Below, one piece after another: positions 31,339-40,503 of a DNA stretch of 64,000 nucleotides (the stretch's first letter is position 1; every line of letters begins with the position of its first letter). Position numbers and translations under genes: made by a program. Source of the DNA: Rhodobacter aestuarii (GTDB lineage: Bacteria; Pseudomonadota; Alphaproteobacteria; Rhodobacterales; Rhodobacteraceae); assembly GCF_900156655.1 (NCBI RefSeq), contig NZ_FTOG01000001.1, forward strand, positions 496,001 to 560,000, given 5' to 3'. The notes beneath the pieces are model-generated. The model saw only the letters and a list, made by a program, of their open reading frames with translations, ran no database searches and was not told where the DNA came from.

Positions 31339-31904
31339 AGCGCAAAGTCGGCGGCGAGGGCTTCGCGCAGCGCGGCAAGTGTTTCGGGCGAAATCTCGGT
31401 ATCCGCCGCAGCGGGCACATTCACGCGGGGCAGGGTGATCGCGCAATCTAGCCGATCTTCCAAGAACTGTACAAAAGTGTCGATCTCTTCATAGCGAAAG
31501 ATTCGATCCACTGCCGGGGTGCCATCGGCCCCGCAGAGATGCGCGGCTTGGCTGCCAATTTCCGCCCGAAGGGTGCTGCGCGTTTCCATATAGGCGCGGG
31601 CAAAGGCCTCAAAGCTTTGCGCGGCAACGGCGGGCTCGTGAGCCTCTTCTACCCGGAAGCGATACCACGAGCGCAGCCATTCAACCGGTTCGCGCATCAG
31701 CGCAAGGGTGGTGAAAGGCGCCCCCGCTTGCGCTGCAAGCCAAGGCGCCAGCGTGGCTTGAAAATCTTGTGCGGGCATATGTTTGAAGGGCGCGGGGCGC
31801 TGGATTGTGACCGAAGCAAGCGAGTCGAGCGCGACCTCGACCGCTGTTGATCCCGTCTTTGGGGTGGCCAAAAAGACCAAGCGCTGATCCCAGAAAATCA
31901 ACAT
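31320..31904 (-). CDS. Sulfotransferase-family-like protein, function unknown
   Basis: The protein (194 residues from ATG 31904) begins with a P-loop-like strand, FLATPKTGSTAVEVAL, that resembles the PAPS-binding 5' loop of sulfotransferases. A later ALMREPVEWLRSWYRF matches the 3'-phosphate loop pattern (RxPxxRxxSxY-like). It is short for the family. Its acceptor is unknown. It runs opposite to cckA and recA, and its last 19 bases overlap the end of cckA. The frame is open for 10 more codons upstream, with no strong alternative start. Confidence 0.75.
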   Translation of the reverse strand: MLIFWDQRLVFLATPKTGSTAVEVALDSLASVTIQRPAPFKHMPAQDFQATLAPWLAAQAGAPFTTLALMREPVEWLRSWYRFRVEEAHEPAVAAQSFEAFARAYMETRSTLRAEIGSQAAHLCGADGTPAVDRIFRYEEIDTFVQFLEDRLDCAITLPRVNVPAAADTEISPETLAALREALAADFALYDSLA

Positions 31905-31971
31905 GATAGACCCTTTTCCGAATGGGTCTTGCATAGGCTTCCGGCGGTCTGGGGTAAAGCCCGCGGTCTTG

Positions 31972-31987
31972 GTAACCTTTCCTTAAC
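31972..31987 (+). promoter_or_regulatory. CtrA-like site upstream of recA
   Basis: GTAACCTTTCCTTAAC fits TTAA-N7-TTAAC with one mismatch. It ends 7 bases before the first LexA box. Confidence 0.4.
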
Positions 31988-31994
31988 CCTGTTT

Positions 31995-32009
31995 GTTCAA
32001 TATTTGTTC
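31995..32009 (+). promoter_or_regulatory. LexA (SOS) box 1 of recA
   Basis: GTTCAATATTTGTTC is an exact alphaproteobacterial SOS box (GTTC-N7-GTTC), about 120 bases before the recA start. Confidence 0.88.
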
Positions 32010-32054
32010 TCACAATTTGATTGCAATGTTTCCCTTTTGTGCTCATATGGATGA

Positions 32055-32069
32055 GAACAAGATGGGAAC
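32055..32069 (-). promoter_or_regulatory. LexA (SOS) box 2 of recA, opposite orientation
   Basis: GAACAAGATGGGAAC is the exact reverse-strand form of the SOS box, 60 bases (centre to centre) from box 1 and 59 bases before the recA start. The probable promoter lies between the two. Confidence 0.8.
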
Positions 32070-32128
32070 AAAAAGCGCCCCTGGGCCGATGGACGCCCGG
32101 CTTGCGCTGTGGGATAAGGGGACGAGAA

Positions 32129-33196
32129 ATGGCAACGGCAGGCCTTATTGAGATGAACGACAAAAGCAAGGCAGACAAGCATAAGGCGCTGGAATCGGCG
32201 CTCGCGCAGATCGAGCGCCAGTTCGGTAAAGGCTCGATAATGAAGCTCGGTGGCGATAACCCGCCGCCTGAGATCGAGGCGACCTCGACCGGCTCGCTTG
32301 GCCTTGATATCGCGCTTGGCATTGGCGGTCTGCCCAAGGGCCGGATTGTGGAGATTTACGGGCCGGAAAGCTCGGGCAAAACCACGCTGACGCTGCATTG
32401 CATTGCTGAAGAGCAAAAGAAGGGCGGGGTTTGCGCCTTTGTGGATGCCGAACACGCGCTTGACCCCTATTACGCCAAGAAGCTGGGCGTGAACCTGGAT
32501 GAGCTGCTGATCTCGCAGCCCGACACCGGCGAACAAGCGCTTGAAATCGTCGATACGCTGGTGCGCTCGGGCGCGGTGAGCCTTGTGGTCGTGGACTCGG
32601 TCGCGGCGCTGACACCCCGCGCCGAGATTGAGGGCGATATGGGCGATGCCACGGTTGGTGCCCAGGCGCGGCTGATGTCTCAGGCGATGCGCAAGCTCAC
32701 CGCCTCGATTGGCCGCTCGAATTGCATGGTGATCTTCATCAACCAGATCCGCATGAAGATCGGCGTGATGTTCGGCTCGCCTGAAACCACCTCGGGCGGG
32801 AACGCGCTGAAATTCTACGCCTCCGTGCGCCTTGATATCCGCCGCACCGGCGCGATCAAGGATCGTGACGAGGTGATCGGCAACCAGACCCGCGTCAAAG
32901 TGGTGAAGAACAAGGTCGCTCCGCCGTTCCGCGAAGTGGAATTTGATATTCTATACGGCGAAGGCATCTCGAAGGTCGGTGAATTGGTTGATCTTGGCGT
33001 GAAGGCCGGGATCGTGGCCAAATCGGGTGCTTGGTATTCGTTCGGTGATGAGCGGATCGGGCAGGGGCGTGAAAACGCCAAGCAGTTCCTGCGCGACAAC
33101 CCCGATATTGCCTATGAGATCGAAGACAAGATCCGCGCCAGCCACGGGCTCGATTTTGACGTGCCGCCGGGCGACGATGATCTGACCGAAGAATAA
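32129..33196 (+). CDS. recA: Recombinase RecA
   Basis: RecA (355 residues) forms ATP-dependent filaments on single-stranded DNA for homologous recombination and triggers LexA self-cleavage. Walker A is [12 protein letters not shown]; the [19 protein letters not shown] and [21 protein letters not shown] segments form the Walker B and L2 regions. An acidic C-terminus ([10 protein letters not shown]) is present. I chose ATG 32129 ([14 protein letters not shown]); the frame is open upstream but lacks RecA-like sequence. Confidence 0.98.
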   Translation: MATAGLIEMNDKSKADKHKALESALAQIERQFGKGSIMKLGGDNPPPEIEATSTGSLGLDIALGIGGLPKGRIVEIYGPESSGKTTLTLHCIAEEQKKGGVCAFVDAEHALDPYYAKKLGVNLDELLISQPDTGEQALEIVDTLVRSGAVSLVVVDSVAALTPRAEIEGDMGDATVGAQARLMSQAMRKLTASIGRSNCMVIFINQIRMKIGVMFGSPETTSGGNALKFYASVRLDIRRTGAIKDRDEVIGNQTRVKVVKNKVAPPFREVEFDILYGEGISKVGELVDLGVKAGIVAKSGAWYSFGDERIGQGRENAKQFLRDNPDIAYEIEDKIRASHGLDFDVPPGDDDLTEE

Positions 33197-33245
33197 GCGC
33201 CGTCCTGCGGCGCGCAGCTTAGACAGGCGGCACGATGCCGCGTTG

Positions 33246-33276
33246 AAACGGCCGGGGGCGTCCCGGCCGTTTTGCT
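33246..33276 (+). terminator. Rho-independent terminator of recA
   Basis: ACGGCCGGG and CCCGGCCGT form a perfect 9-bp stem with a 5-base loop, followed by TTTGCTTT. Confidence 0.92.
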
Positions 33277-33336
33277 TTCTGGACAGGGCCGGGAAGCATC
33301 GCTAAACGGGGGGAAATCTGCAAAAAAGGCCCGCCC

Positions 33337-35994
33337 ATGCCCAGCCTCAACGATATTCGCTCCACCTTCCTCGGCTCGTTTGAAAAGAACGGTCACAAGG
33401 TGGTGGAAAGCTCGCCGCTCGTGCCGCGCAACGACCCGACGCTGATGTTCACCAACTCCGGGATGGTGCAGTTCAAAAACTGCTTCACCGGGGTGGAAAA
33501 ACGCGACTATGTCCGCGCCACGACCTCGCAAAAATGCGTCCGTGCCGGTGGCAAGCACAATGACCTTGATAACGTTGGCTATACCGCGCGCCACCACACG
33601 TTTTTTGAGATGCTCGGCAACTTCTCTTTTGGCGATTACTTCAAAGAAGGCGCGATCCCCTTTGCTTGGGAATTGCTGACCAAAGACTTTGATATCCCGA
33701 AAGAAAAGCTGCTGGTCACCGTCTATCACACCGATGATGAAGCGGCGGAGATCTGGAAAAAAGTTGCCGGTCTGACCGATGACCGGATCATCCGCATCGC
33801 CACCAAAGACAACTTCTGGCAAATGGGGCCGACCGGGCCTTGCGGCCCCTGCACCGAGATTTTCTATGATCATGGCGATCATATCTGGGGTGGCCCGCCC
33901 GGCTCCGCCGAGGAAGACGGCGATCGCTTCATCGAGATTTGGAACCTCGTTTTCATGCAAAACGAGCAGTTCGAAGATGGCTCGATGCGCGCGCTCGATA
34001 TGCAGTCGATCGACACGGGCATGGGGCTTGAGCGGATCGGCGCGCTGCTACAAGGCAAGCACGACAACTACGACACCGATTTGATGCGCAGCCTAATCGA
34101 GGCCTCGGCCCATGCCACCTCGGCAGACCCCGATGGCCCGGGCAAAGTGCACCACCGCGTGATTGCCGACCATTTGCGTTCGACCGCCTTCTTGATTGCT
34201 GATGGCGTCATGCCCTCGAACGATGGCCGGGGCTATGTGCTGCGCCGCATCCTGCGCCGCGCCGCGCGCCACGCGCATATGCTTGGCGCGAAAGATCCGG
34301 TGATGCACAAGCTCGTCCCCGCGCTCGTGCGCCAGATGGGCGCGGCCTTCCCGGAACTGAGCCGTGCGCAAGCGCTGATCGAAGAAACCCTGAAGCTCGA
34401 GGAAACCCGCTTCAAGGTCACGCTCGATCGCGGTTTGAAGTTGCTGGATGATGAACTTTCCGCGCTGCCTGATGGGGCGGAACTGCCGGGTGCAGCAGCG
34501 TTTAAGCTCTATGATACCTATGGCTTCCCGCTTGACCTGACCCAAGATGCTTTGCGCGAAAAGGGCCGCACCGTCGATACCGATGGCTTTGATGCCGCGA
34601 TGGCCGAGCAAAAAGCCAAAGCCCGCGCGGCTTGGTCCGGCTCGGGTGAGGCGAGCGATGCGCGCATTTGGTTTGAGATTGCCGAAGCCAAAGGCGTGAC
34701 CGAATTCCTTGGCTACGATACCGAAACCGCCGAGGGCCAAATTCTGACGCTGGTGCAAGACGGCGCGGAAGTGGCCGAGGCCACAGGCACGGTGCAGATC
34801 GTGGTGAACCAAACGCCGTTTTACGGCGAGTCGGGCGGTCAGGTCGGCGATAGCGGGATCATCCGCACCGAAACCGCCGAGGTGAAAATCACCGACACCA
34901 AGAAAGTGGCGGGGGTGTTCATTCACATCGGCGAGGTGGTTTCGGGCAAGGTGGCCAAAGGCCAACCCGCGAAACTGGAGGTGGACCATGCCCGCCGCAG
35001 CGCCATTCGCGCCAACCACTCCGCCACCCACCTGCTGCATGAGGCGCTGCGCCGTGCGCTTGGCGACCATGTCGCGCAAAAAGGCTCGCTCAATGCCGAG
35101 GATCGGCTGCGGTTTGACTTTAGCCACGCCAAAGCGATGAGCGCCGAAGAGCTGGAGCAGGTCGAGGCCGAGGTGAACAGCTTCATCCGCCAAAACACCG
35201 CCGTGGAAACCCGGATCATGACGCCTGATGATGCGCGCGGTCTGGGCGCGCAGGCGCTCTTCGGGGAGAAATACGGCGATGAGGTGCGCGTCGTCTCGAT
35301 GGGCGAATTGCTCGGCTCGGGCAAAGGCCAAGACGGCAAGACCTATTCGCTTGAACTCTGCGGCGGCACCCATGTGGCGCGCACGGGCGATATTGGTGCC
35401 TTTGTCGCGCTTGGCGACAGTGCCTCCTCGGCCGGTGTGCGCCGGTTTGAAGCGCTGACCGGCCAAGCCGCGCTTGATTACCTCAAAACCCAAAACGCGC
35501 GGCTTTCCGAAGTGGCAGGTGTGTTGAAAACCGCCCCCGCCGATGTGGCCGAGCGCGTGAAGGCCTTGGCCGAAGAACGCAAAGCGCTTGCCAATGAAGT
35601 GGCGCAACTGCGCCGTGAATTGGCCATGGGCGGCGGCGCGGCGGGTGGCCCGGAAGTTGAAGAAATCAATGGCTTGCGCTTCATTGCTCAGGTGGTTTCG
35701 GGCGTGTCGGGCAAAGACCTGCCCGCGCTGGTGGACAGCCTGAAAGAGAAGGTTGGCTCGGGCGCGGTGCTGGTGATTGCTGATACCGGCGCGAAACCGG
35801 CCTGTGCGGCAGGTGTCACGGCGGATAAAACCGATACCGTCTCTGCGGTCGATCTGGTCAAAGCGGCGGCGGCTGCCCTTGGCGGCAAAGGGGGCGGGGG
35901 CCGCCCCGATATGGCGCAAGCCGGTGGGGCCGATATCGCCAAGGCCGATGAGGCTTTGGCTGCTGTGCGCGCTGTGATTGCGGGGGAAGTGTAA
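33337..35994 (+). CDS. alaS: Alanyl-tRNA synthetase
   Basis: AlaRS (885 residues) charges tRNA-Ala. The class II catalytic core is at the N-terminus ([25 protein letters not shown]). The editing domain has its zinc-site motif in [13 protein letters not shown] and the second set in [13 protein letters not shown]. The C-terminal C-Ala region carries a Gly-rich [16 protein letters not shown] tail. The usual bacterial length is about 875. The stop TAA shares its last base with the ATG of the next gene. Confidence 0.98.
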   Translation: MPSLNDIRSTFLGSFEKNGHKVVESSPLVPRNDPTLMFTNSGMVQFKNCFTGVEKRDYVRATTSQKCVRAGGKHNDLDNVGYTARHHTFFEMLGNFSFGDYFKEGAIPFAWELLTKDFDIPKEKLLVTVYHTDDEAAEIWKKVAGLTDDRIIRIATKDNFWQMGPTGPCGPCTEIFYDHGDHIWGGPPGSAEEDGDRFIEIWNLVFMQNEQFEDGSMRALDMQSIDTGMGLERIGALLQGKHDNYDTDLMRSLIEASAHATSADPDGPGKVHHRVIADHLRSTAFLIADGVMPSNDGRGYVLRRILRRAARHAHMLGAKDPVMHKLVPALVRQMGAAFPELSRAQALIEETLKLEETRFKVTLDRGLKLLDDELSALPDGAELPGAAAFKLYDTYGFPLDLTQDALREKGRTVDTDGFDAAMAEQKAKARAAWSGSGEASDARIWFEIAEAKGVTEFLGYDTETAEGQILTLVQDGAEVAEATGTVQIVVNQTPFYGESGGQVGDSGIIRTETAEVKITDTKKVAGVFIHIGEVVSGKVAKGQPAKLEVDHARRSAIRANHSATHLLHEALRRALGDHVAQKGSLNAEDRLRFDFSHAKAMSAEELEQVEAEVNSFIRQNTAVETRIMTPDDARGLGAQALFGEKYGDEVRVVSMGELLGSGKGQDGKTYSLELCGGTHVARTGDIGAFVALGDSASSAGVRRFEALTGQAALDYLKTQNARLSEVAGVLKTAPADVAERVKALAEERKALANEVAQLRRELAMGGGAAGGPEVEEINGLRFIAQVVSGVSGKDLPALVDSLKEKVGSGAVLVIADTGAKPACAAGVTADKTDTVSAVDLVKAAAAALGGKGGGGRPDMAQAGGADIAKADEALAAVRAVIAGEV

Positions 35995-36284
35995 TGCCCT
36001 CGGCCCTTTGGATCGCCCACGTCGAAGTGCTCGACCCCGAAGCTTATGGCAAATATGCCGTGGCGGCGGGGCCGGCGATTGCCGAACATGGCGGGGTCTT
36101 TTTGGCCCGCGCCACGCGCTACGTGCAGCTTGAGGGCAACGACCGCGCCCGCAATGTGGTGGCGCGCTTCCCCAGCCTAGAGGCGGCGGTCGCCTGCTAC
36201 AATTCAGACGCCTATCAAGCCGCGCTCGCCCATGCCAAGGGCGCTTCGGTGCGCGATTTGGTGGTGGTTGAGGAAAACGACTGA
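35994..36284 (+). CDS. DUF1330 domain protein
   Basis: This 96-residue ferredoxin-like alpha/beta-barrel protein has the DUF1330 signature: an opening WIAHVEVLDPEAYGKYA, a central GGVFLARAT, and the VVARFPSLEAAVACYNSDAYQ segment. The family's function is unknown. Its ATG overlaps the alaS stop (TAATG), so it is translationally coupled to alaS. Confidence 0.88.
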   Translation: MPSALWIAHVEVLDPEAYGKYAVAAGPAIAEHGGVFLARATRYVQLEGNDRARNVVARFPSLEAAVACYNSDAYQAALAHAKGASVRDLVVVEEND

Positions 36285-36292
36285 CTTTTGTT

Positions 36293-36346
36293 CCGCCCGG
36301 AAAAGCGTTAACGTGACACTCATGTGTCAATGCTAAAACCGGGCGG
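36293..36346. promoter_or_regulatory. Nested inverted repeats before the class II amidotransferase gene
   Basis: An outer pair, CCGCCCGG and CCGGGCGG (36293-36300 and 36339-36346), encloses an inner operator-like palindrome, TGACAC-TCAT-GTGTCA (36314-36329). It lies 25 bases before the start codon and could be a repressor site or an mRNA structure. Confidence 0.5.
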
Positions 36347-36371
36347 AGCCAACCGCCTTGAGAGGCAAAAG

Positions 36372-37172
36372 ATGTGCCGTTGGGCCGCCTATATTGGGCA
36401 ACCGATCTTTCTGGAAGATATCGTCTCGAAACCGGGGCATTCGCTGATCCACCAAAGCCAGTGCGCCACGCAATGCACCACGGCGATCAATGCCGATGGC
36501 TTTGGCATCGCTTGGTATGATGCGCGGCCCGAGCCGGGGCTTTACCGCGATGTCATGCCCGCTTGGTCGGACCCGAACCTTAAGTCTTTGACAGCACAGG
36601 TGAAATCGCCGCTCTTTTTGGCCCATGTGCGCGCCTCTACCGGCACGGCGACCTCGCGCAACAATTGCCACCCGTTCGTGGTGGGGCGCTGGAGCTTCAT
36701 GCATAACGGCCAGATCGGCGGCTATGATGCGTTTCGGCGCGCAGGCGAAATGCTGATCCCCGATGATCTTTACCCGCACCGCAAGGGCGCGACCGATAGC
36801 GAGGCTTTGTTCCTGCTTGCGCTCGCCGAGGGGCTGGATGAAGACCCCAAGGGCGCGTTGGAACGCGCCACCGCGCGGCTAGAGGCGCTGTCGCGGGAGC
36901 GAGGTGCCGCCCCGCATATGCGGCTGGCGGCGGCCTTTTCCGATGGGCAGCGGCTTTACGCGGTGCGCTATGCCTCTGATGAAAATGCGCCCACGCTTTA
37001 CCACCGCTGGTCGGGCAGCCGTAAGGGCCGCGCCGTGGTGTCTGAGCCGCTCGAAGACGGGCAGGGCAATTGGCAGGCGGTGGACCCGGGCACCTTTTGC
37101 ATCTTTGAAGGCAAAGAGATGCGCTTTGAGCCCTTCGCCCCGCCGCAATCTGCCGCTGCGGCTGCGGCCTAA
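36372..37172 (+). CDS. Class II glutamine amidotransferase (YafJ/EgtC-like)
   Basis: The protein (266 residues) starts Met-Cys-Arg-Trp, so Cys2 becomes the N-terminal nucleophile after Met removal, as in Ntn-type glutaminases. NADGFGIAWYD, HVRASTGTATSRNNCHPF and MHNGQIGGY are the typical glutamine-binding motifs. No synthase domain is attached, and the acceptor is unknown; EgtC-like gamma-glutamyl hydrolysis is possible. ATG 36372 is fixed by the Cys2 requirement. The C-terminus is Ala-rich. Confidence 0.88.
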   Translation: MCRWAAYIGQPIFLEDIVSKPGHSLIHQSQCATQCTTAINADGFGIAWYDARPEPGLYRDVMPAWSDPNLKSLTAQVKSPLFLAHVRASTGTATSRNNCHPFVVGRWSFMHNGQIGGYDAFRRAGEMLIPDDLYPHRKGATDSEALFLLALAEGLDEDPKGALERATARLEALSRERGAAPHMRLAAAFSDGQRLYAVRYASDENAPTLYHRWSGSRKGRAVVSEPLEDGQGNWQAVDPGTFCIFEGKEMRFEPFAPPQSAAAAAA

Positions 37173-37179
37173 GCACCGC

Positions 37180-37209
37180 TTGACCTTGCGCAAGGCCCGC
37201 GCCTAAATA
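37180..37209 (+). promoter_or_regulatory. Promoter of the cysS leader
   Basis: TTGACC (37180-37185) and TAAATA (37204-37209) are spaced by 18 bases. The -10 box ends only 5 bases before the leader ATG at 37215, so transcription should start at or very near that ATG. Confidence 0.65.
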
Positions 37210-37214
37210 GCGCC

Positions 37215-37256
37215 ATGAAGACCCTGATCACCCGCATTTGCCTGATTTGCCGCTGA
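37215..37256 (+). CDS. Candidate 13-residue Cys-codon leader peptide of cysS
   Basis: The ORF reads MKTLITRICLICR and stop. Two Cys codons (TGC) lie near its end, and the next gene is cysteinyl-tRNA synthetase, so Cys-dependent ribosome stalling could tune cysS. The predicted promoter puts the transcription start at the ATG, which would make the leader leaderless, like the trpL leader of rhizobia. After the stop, CGCGGGC (37269-37275) and GCCCGCG (37309-37315) can pair across the spacer, close to the cysS ribosome site. No classical terminator is seen. Confidence 0.5.
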   Translation: MKTLITRICLICR

Positions 37257-37337
37257 CCAAAGTCACGCGGGCCGTTCTTCTGTTTTCATGTAGGATCGAA
37301 TGAGCTAAGCCCGCGGCGAGAGCCCCGTGAGGAAGCC

Positions 37338-38741
37338 ATGACCGAACCCGCGATCCGCCTGCACAATTCGAAAACCCGCCGCAAAGAAGCTTTCACCCCG
37401 ATTGATGCGGAGAATATCCGCCTCTATCTCTGCGGGCCGACGGTCTATGACCGCGCCCATTTGGGCAATGCGCGCCCGGTGGTGGTGATTGATGTGCTCT
37501 ATCGGCTGCTGCGCGAGGTCTACGGGCCAGAGTGTGTCACCTATGTGCGCAACTTCACCGATGTGGATGACAAGATCAACGCCTCGGCCCAAGCGCGCAA
37601 AGAGGCGGGGGCTATAGAGACGCTCGAAGAGTTGATCCGCCAGCGGACCGAGGAAACGATCGGCTGGTATCATGCCGATATGGATGCTTTGGGCGCGCTG
37701 CGCCCGACACATGAGCCCCGCGCGACCGATTTCATTGGGGCGATGATCGCGATGATCGAAGATCTGATCGCCAAGGGCCATGCCTATGAAAAGGAAGGCC
37801 ATGTGCTCTTCCGCGTGCGGTCTTACAAAGACTATGGCGCGCTCTCGGGCCGTTCGGTCGATGATATGATCGCGGGCGCGCGGGTTGAGGTTGCGCCCTT
37901 CAAAGAAGACCCGATGGATTTTGTGCTCTGGAAGCCCTCCGATGCCGATCTGCCGGGCTGGGAGAGCCCCTGGGGCCGGGGCCGTCCGGGCTGGCACATT
38001 GAATGCTCGGCCATGTCCTACGAGCTATTGGGCGCAAGCTTTGACATCCACGCGGGGGGCATTGATCTGCAATTCCCGCACCATGAAAACGAGATCGCGC
38101 AAAGCTGCTGCGCGCATCCCGAAGGCGGTTTTGCGAATGTCTGGCTGCACAATGAGATGTTGCAGGTGGAGGGGAAGAAAATGTCCAAGTCCTTGGGCAA
38201 TTTCTTCACCGTGCGCGATTTGCTGGACCAAGGCATTCCGGGCGAGGTGATCCGGTTTGTGTTCTTGCAAACCCATTACGGCAAGCCGATGGACTGGACC
38301 GCCGAGAAGGCGCGGCAGGCGGAGGTGACGCTGCGCAAGTGGTATCGCATTGCCGAACAAGGTTTGGATGGCGTCTCCGAACCCTACATTGCAGTCATCT
38401 CGGCTTTGTCAGATGACTTGAACACCGCTGAGGCAATTGCTCAGTGCCATCAACTTGCACATGCAGATGACATTTCGACACTGCGCGCGACTCTGCAGTT
38501 CCTTGGGTTGATGGGCCGCAGTGTTCCGGAATGGGCCAGCGCGCCTGAGGCGGACCTGTCGGGTTTGGCCACAAAACTCGCCGCACTCCGCACGACAGCG
38601 ATGGAAACCAAAGATTTCGCGCCCGTCGATGCAATGAAAACCGCGCTTTTGGCGGCGGGCGTTGAGGTACGGATGTCGAAAGCGGGCGTTGAGCTTTTGC
38701 CCGGTGCGGGCTTTGATGCTGCAAAGCTGGAGGGGCTGTGA
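37338..38741 (+). CDS. cysS: Cysteinyl-tRNA synthetase
   Basis: CysRS (467 residues) is a class I synthetase that charges tRNA-Cys. It shows [19 protein letters not shown] (with the zinc-site Cys and HIGH-type motif), the zinc ligand region [25 protein letters not shown], and [13 protein letters not shown] 37338 follows GAGGAAG. The C-terminal helical part (38380-38640) uses more GCA, GCT, CAG and TTG codons than the rest of the gene, which may mark a recombined segment. The stop overlaps the next start by one base (TGATG). Confidence 0.97.
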   Translation: MTEPAIRLHNSKTRRKEAFTPIDAENIRLYLCGPTVYDRAHLGNARPVVVIDVLYRLLREVYGPECVTYVRNFTDVDDKINASAQARKEAGAIETLEELIRQRTEETIGWYHADMDALGALRPTHEPRATDFIGAMIAMIEDLIAKGHAYEKEGHVLFRVRSYKDYGALSGRSVDDMIAGARVEVAPFKEDPMDFVLWKPSDADLPGWESPWGRGRPGWHIECSAMSYELLGASFDIHAGGIDLQFPHHENEIAQSCCAHPEGGFANVWLHNEMLQVEGKKMSKSLGNFFTVRDLLDQGIPGEVIRFVFLQTHYGKPMDWTAEKARQAEVTLRKWYRIAEQGLDGVSEPYIAVISALSDDLNTAEAIAQCHQLAHADDISTLRATLQFLGLMGRSVPEWASAPEADLSGLATKLAALRTTAMETKDFAPVDAMKTALLAAGVEVRMSKAGVELLPGAGFDAAKLEGL

Positions 38742-38884
38742 TGCGCTTGTTTGGCAGTGAGAAGGGCGGCGCACGACCCGAGGGGGGGCGCAATCGCGCC
38801 CGCCCGTGGGGGCGGGGCGGGCGCGGCCCGGCGTGCCGCCGGGCGACACGCAGATCTGAAGCGGGGCAGGGAGGCGCGCAATGA
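38741..38884 (+). CDS. Candidate small Arg/Gly-rich protein between cysS and cimA
   Basis: A 47-codon frame starts in the cysS stop (TGATG) and ends in the cimA start (ATGA), so it could be translated by coupling at both ends. It would encode a very basic peptide rich in Arg and Gly, with [10 protein letters not shown] at the N-terminus and one Cys. There is no known motif. The region is extremely GC-rich and could instead be non-coding structure. I am not sure it is a gene. Confidence 0.35.
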   Translation: MRLFGSEKGGARPEGGRNRARPWGRGGRGPACRRATRRSEAGQGGAQ

Positions 38885-40503
38885 CCAAAGAACGCCTCTA
38901 CCTCTACGACACCACGCTCCGCGACGGGCAGCAAACGCAGGGCGTGCAATTCTCGGTGCCCGAGAAGATCGCCATTGCCGAAGCGCTGGATGAAATCGGC
39001 ATTGACTATATCGAGGGCGGCTGGCCCGGCGCGAACCCGACCGATAGCGACTTTTTCGCCGCGCGCCCGCAAACCCGCGCCACCTTCACCGCCTTTGGCA
39101 TGACCAAACGCACCGGCCGCTCTGCCGCGAATGATGAAGTGCTGGCGGGGGTGATGAATGCGGGCACGCCGGCGGTTTGTTTGGTGGGCAAGACGCATGA
39201 TTACCATGTCACCACCGCGCTTGGCATCACGCTGGAAGAAAACCTCGACAACATCCGCGCCTCGGTTGCGCATATGGTGGCGCAGGGGCGCGAGGCGTTG
39301 TTTGACGCCGAGCATTTCTTTGATGGCTACAAAGCCAACCCCGACTATGCCGTGGAATGCTGCCGCGTCGCCTATGATGCGGGCGCGCGTTGGGTGGTGC
39401 TCTGTGACACGAACGGCGGTGCGCTGCCGCGCGAGGTGGCCGCTTGCACCGAGGCGGTGATTGCCGCCGGTGTGCCGGGCACCCATTTGGGCATTCACAC
39501 CCATGATGATACGGGCTGTGCCGTGGCCAATTCGCTCGCCGCGATTGAGGCGGGTGCGCGGCAGGTGCAAGGCACGCTCAACGGGCTTGGCGAGCGCTGC
39601 GGCAATGCGAACCTGATCACGCTGATGGCGACGCTTTCGCTGAAAGAACCCTATAAAAGCAAATACGAAACAGGGCTTTGCACGGAAAAGCTAAAGTCGC
39701 TCACTCGGCTCTCGCGCAAGCTGGATGACATTTTGAACCGGGTGCCTTTGCGCTCGGCCCCTTACGTTGGGGCCAGTGCTTTTGCGCACAAGGCCGGGCT
39801 GCATGCCTCGGCGATTTTGAAAGACCCGACGACTTACGAACATATTGTGCCCGAACGCGTCGGCAACAGCCGCCTTATTCCGATGTCGAACCAAGCCGGG
39901 CAGTCGAACCTGCGCGCGCGGTTGAAGGGCATGGGGATCACGGTCGATCCCAAAGACCCGCGCTTGGCCGAGATATTGGACGAGATCAAAGCGCGCGAAG
40001 ATCGCGGCTATGCTTATGACGGCGCGCAGGCAAGTTTTGAGCTGGTCGCGCGGCGGATTTTGGGGCTGGCGCCGGAGTTCTTTGAGGTGACGCGCTACCG
40101 GGTGACGGTGGAGCGGCGCAAGAACCCCGCAGGCCAAATGGTGAGCATGTCCGAAGCCGTGGTGGTGGTGACCATTGGTGGCGAGCGGATGCTCTCGGTT
40201 TCGGAAAGTGTGGATGCCGAGGGCCATGACCGGGGCCCGGTGAACGCGCTCTCCAAAGCGCTGGTGAAAGACCTTGGCCCCTATCAGGCGCTGATAGAAG
40301 ACATCAAACTGGTCGATTTCCGCGTGCGGATCACCCAAGGCGGCACCGAGGCGGTGACGCGGGTCATCATTGACAGCGAAGACGGGCAGGGCAGCCGTTG
40401 GTCCACCGTGGGGGTCAGCCCGAACATCGTGGATGCCTCGTTTGAGGCGCTCTTGGATGCGATCCAATGGAAGCTGATCCGCGACGGGGCAAAAGCGGTA
40501 TGA
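38881..40503 (+). CDS. cimA: (R)-citramalate synthase
   Basis: CimA (540 residues) condenses pyruvate and acetyl-CoA to citramalate, giving 2-oxobutyrate for isoleucine synthesis without threonine. The DRE-TIM fold begins LYDTTLRDGQQTQGVQFS; GIDYIEGGWPGANPTD and LGIHTHDDTGCAVANS hold metal ligands. A C-terminal LeuA-type allosteric domain (about 400-530) is present. Homology to 2-isopropylmalate synthase is clear, but the EGGWPGANP segment favours CimA. It overlaps the next gene by 4 bases. Confidence 0.93.
   Translation: MTKERLYLYDTTLRDGQQTQGVQFSVPEKIAIAEALDEIGIDYIEGGWPGANPTDSDFFAARPQTRATFTAFGMTKRTGRSAANDEVLAGVMNAGTPAVCLVGKTHDYHVTTALGITLEENLDNIRASVAHMVAQGREALFDAEHFFDGYKANPDYAVECCRVAYDAGARWVVLCDTNGGALPREVAACTEAVIAAGVPGTHLGIHTHDDTGCAVANSLAAIEAGARQVQGTLNGLGERCGNANLITLMATLSLKEPYKSKYETGLCTEKLKSLTRLSRKLDDILNRVPLRSAPYVGASAFAHKAGLHASAILKDPTTYEHIVPERVGNSRLIPMSNQAGQSNLRARLKGMGITVDPKDPRLAEILDEIKAREDRGYAYDGAQASFELVARRILGLAPEFFEVTRYRVTVERRKNPAGQMVSMSEAVVVVTIGGERMLSVSESVDAEGHDRGPVNALSKALVKDLGPYQALIEDIKLVDFRVRITQGGTEAVTRVIIDSEDGQGSRWSTVGVSPNIVDASFEALLDAIQWKLIRDGAKAV

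Noticed and set aside
34093-36330. Long minus-strand open frame of over 700 codons opposite alaS
   Set aside because: It is an antisense frame kept open by GC-rich codon use in alaS; it has no family-like sequence and is His/Arg/Gly-rich, as such shadows are.
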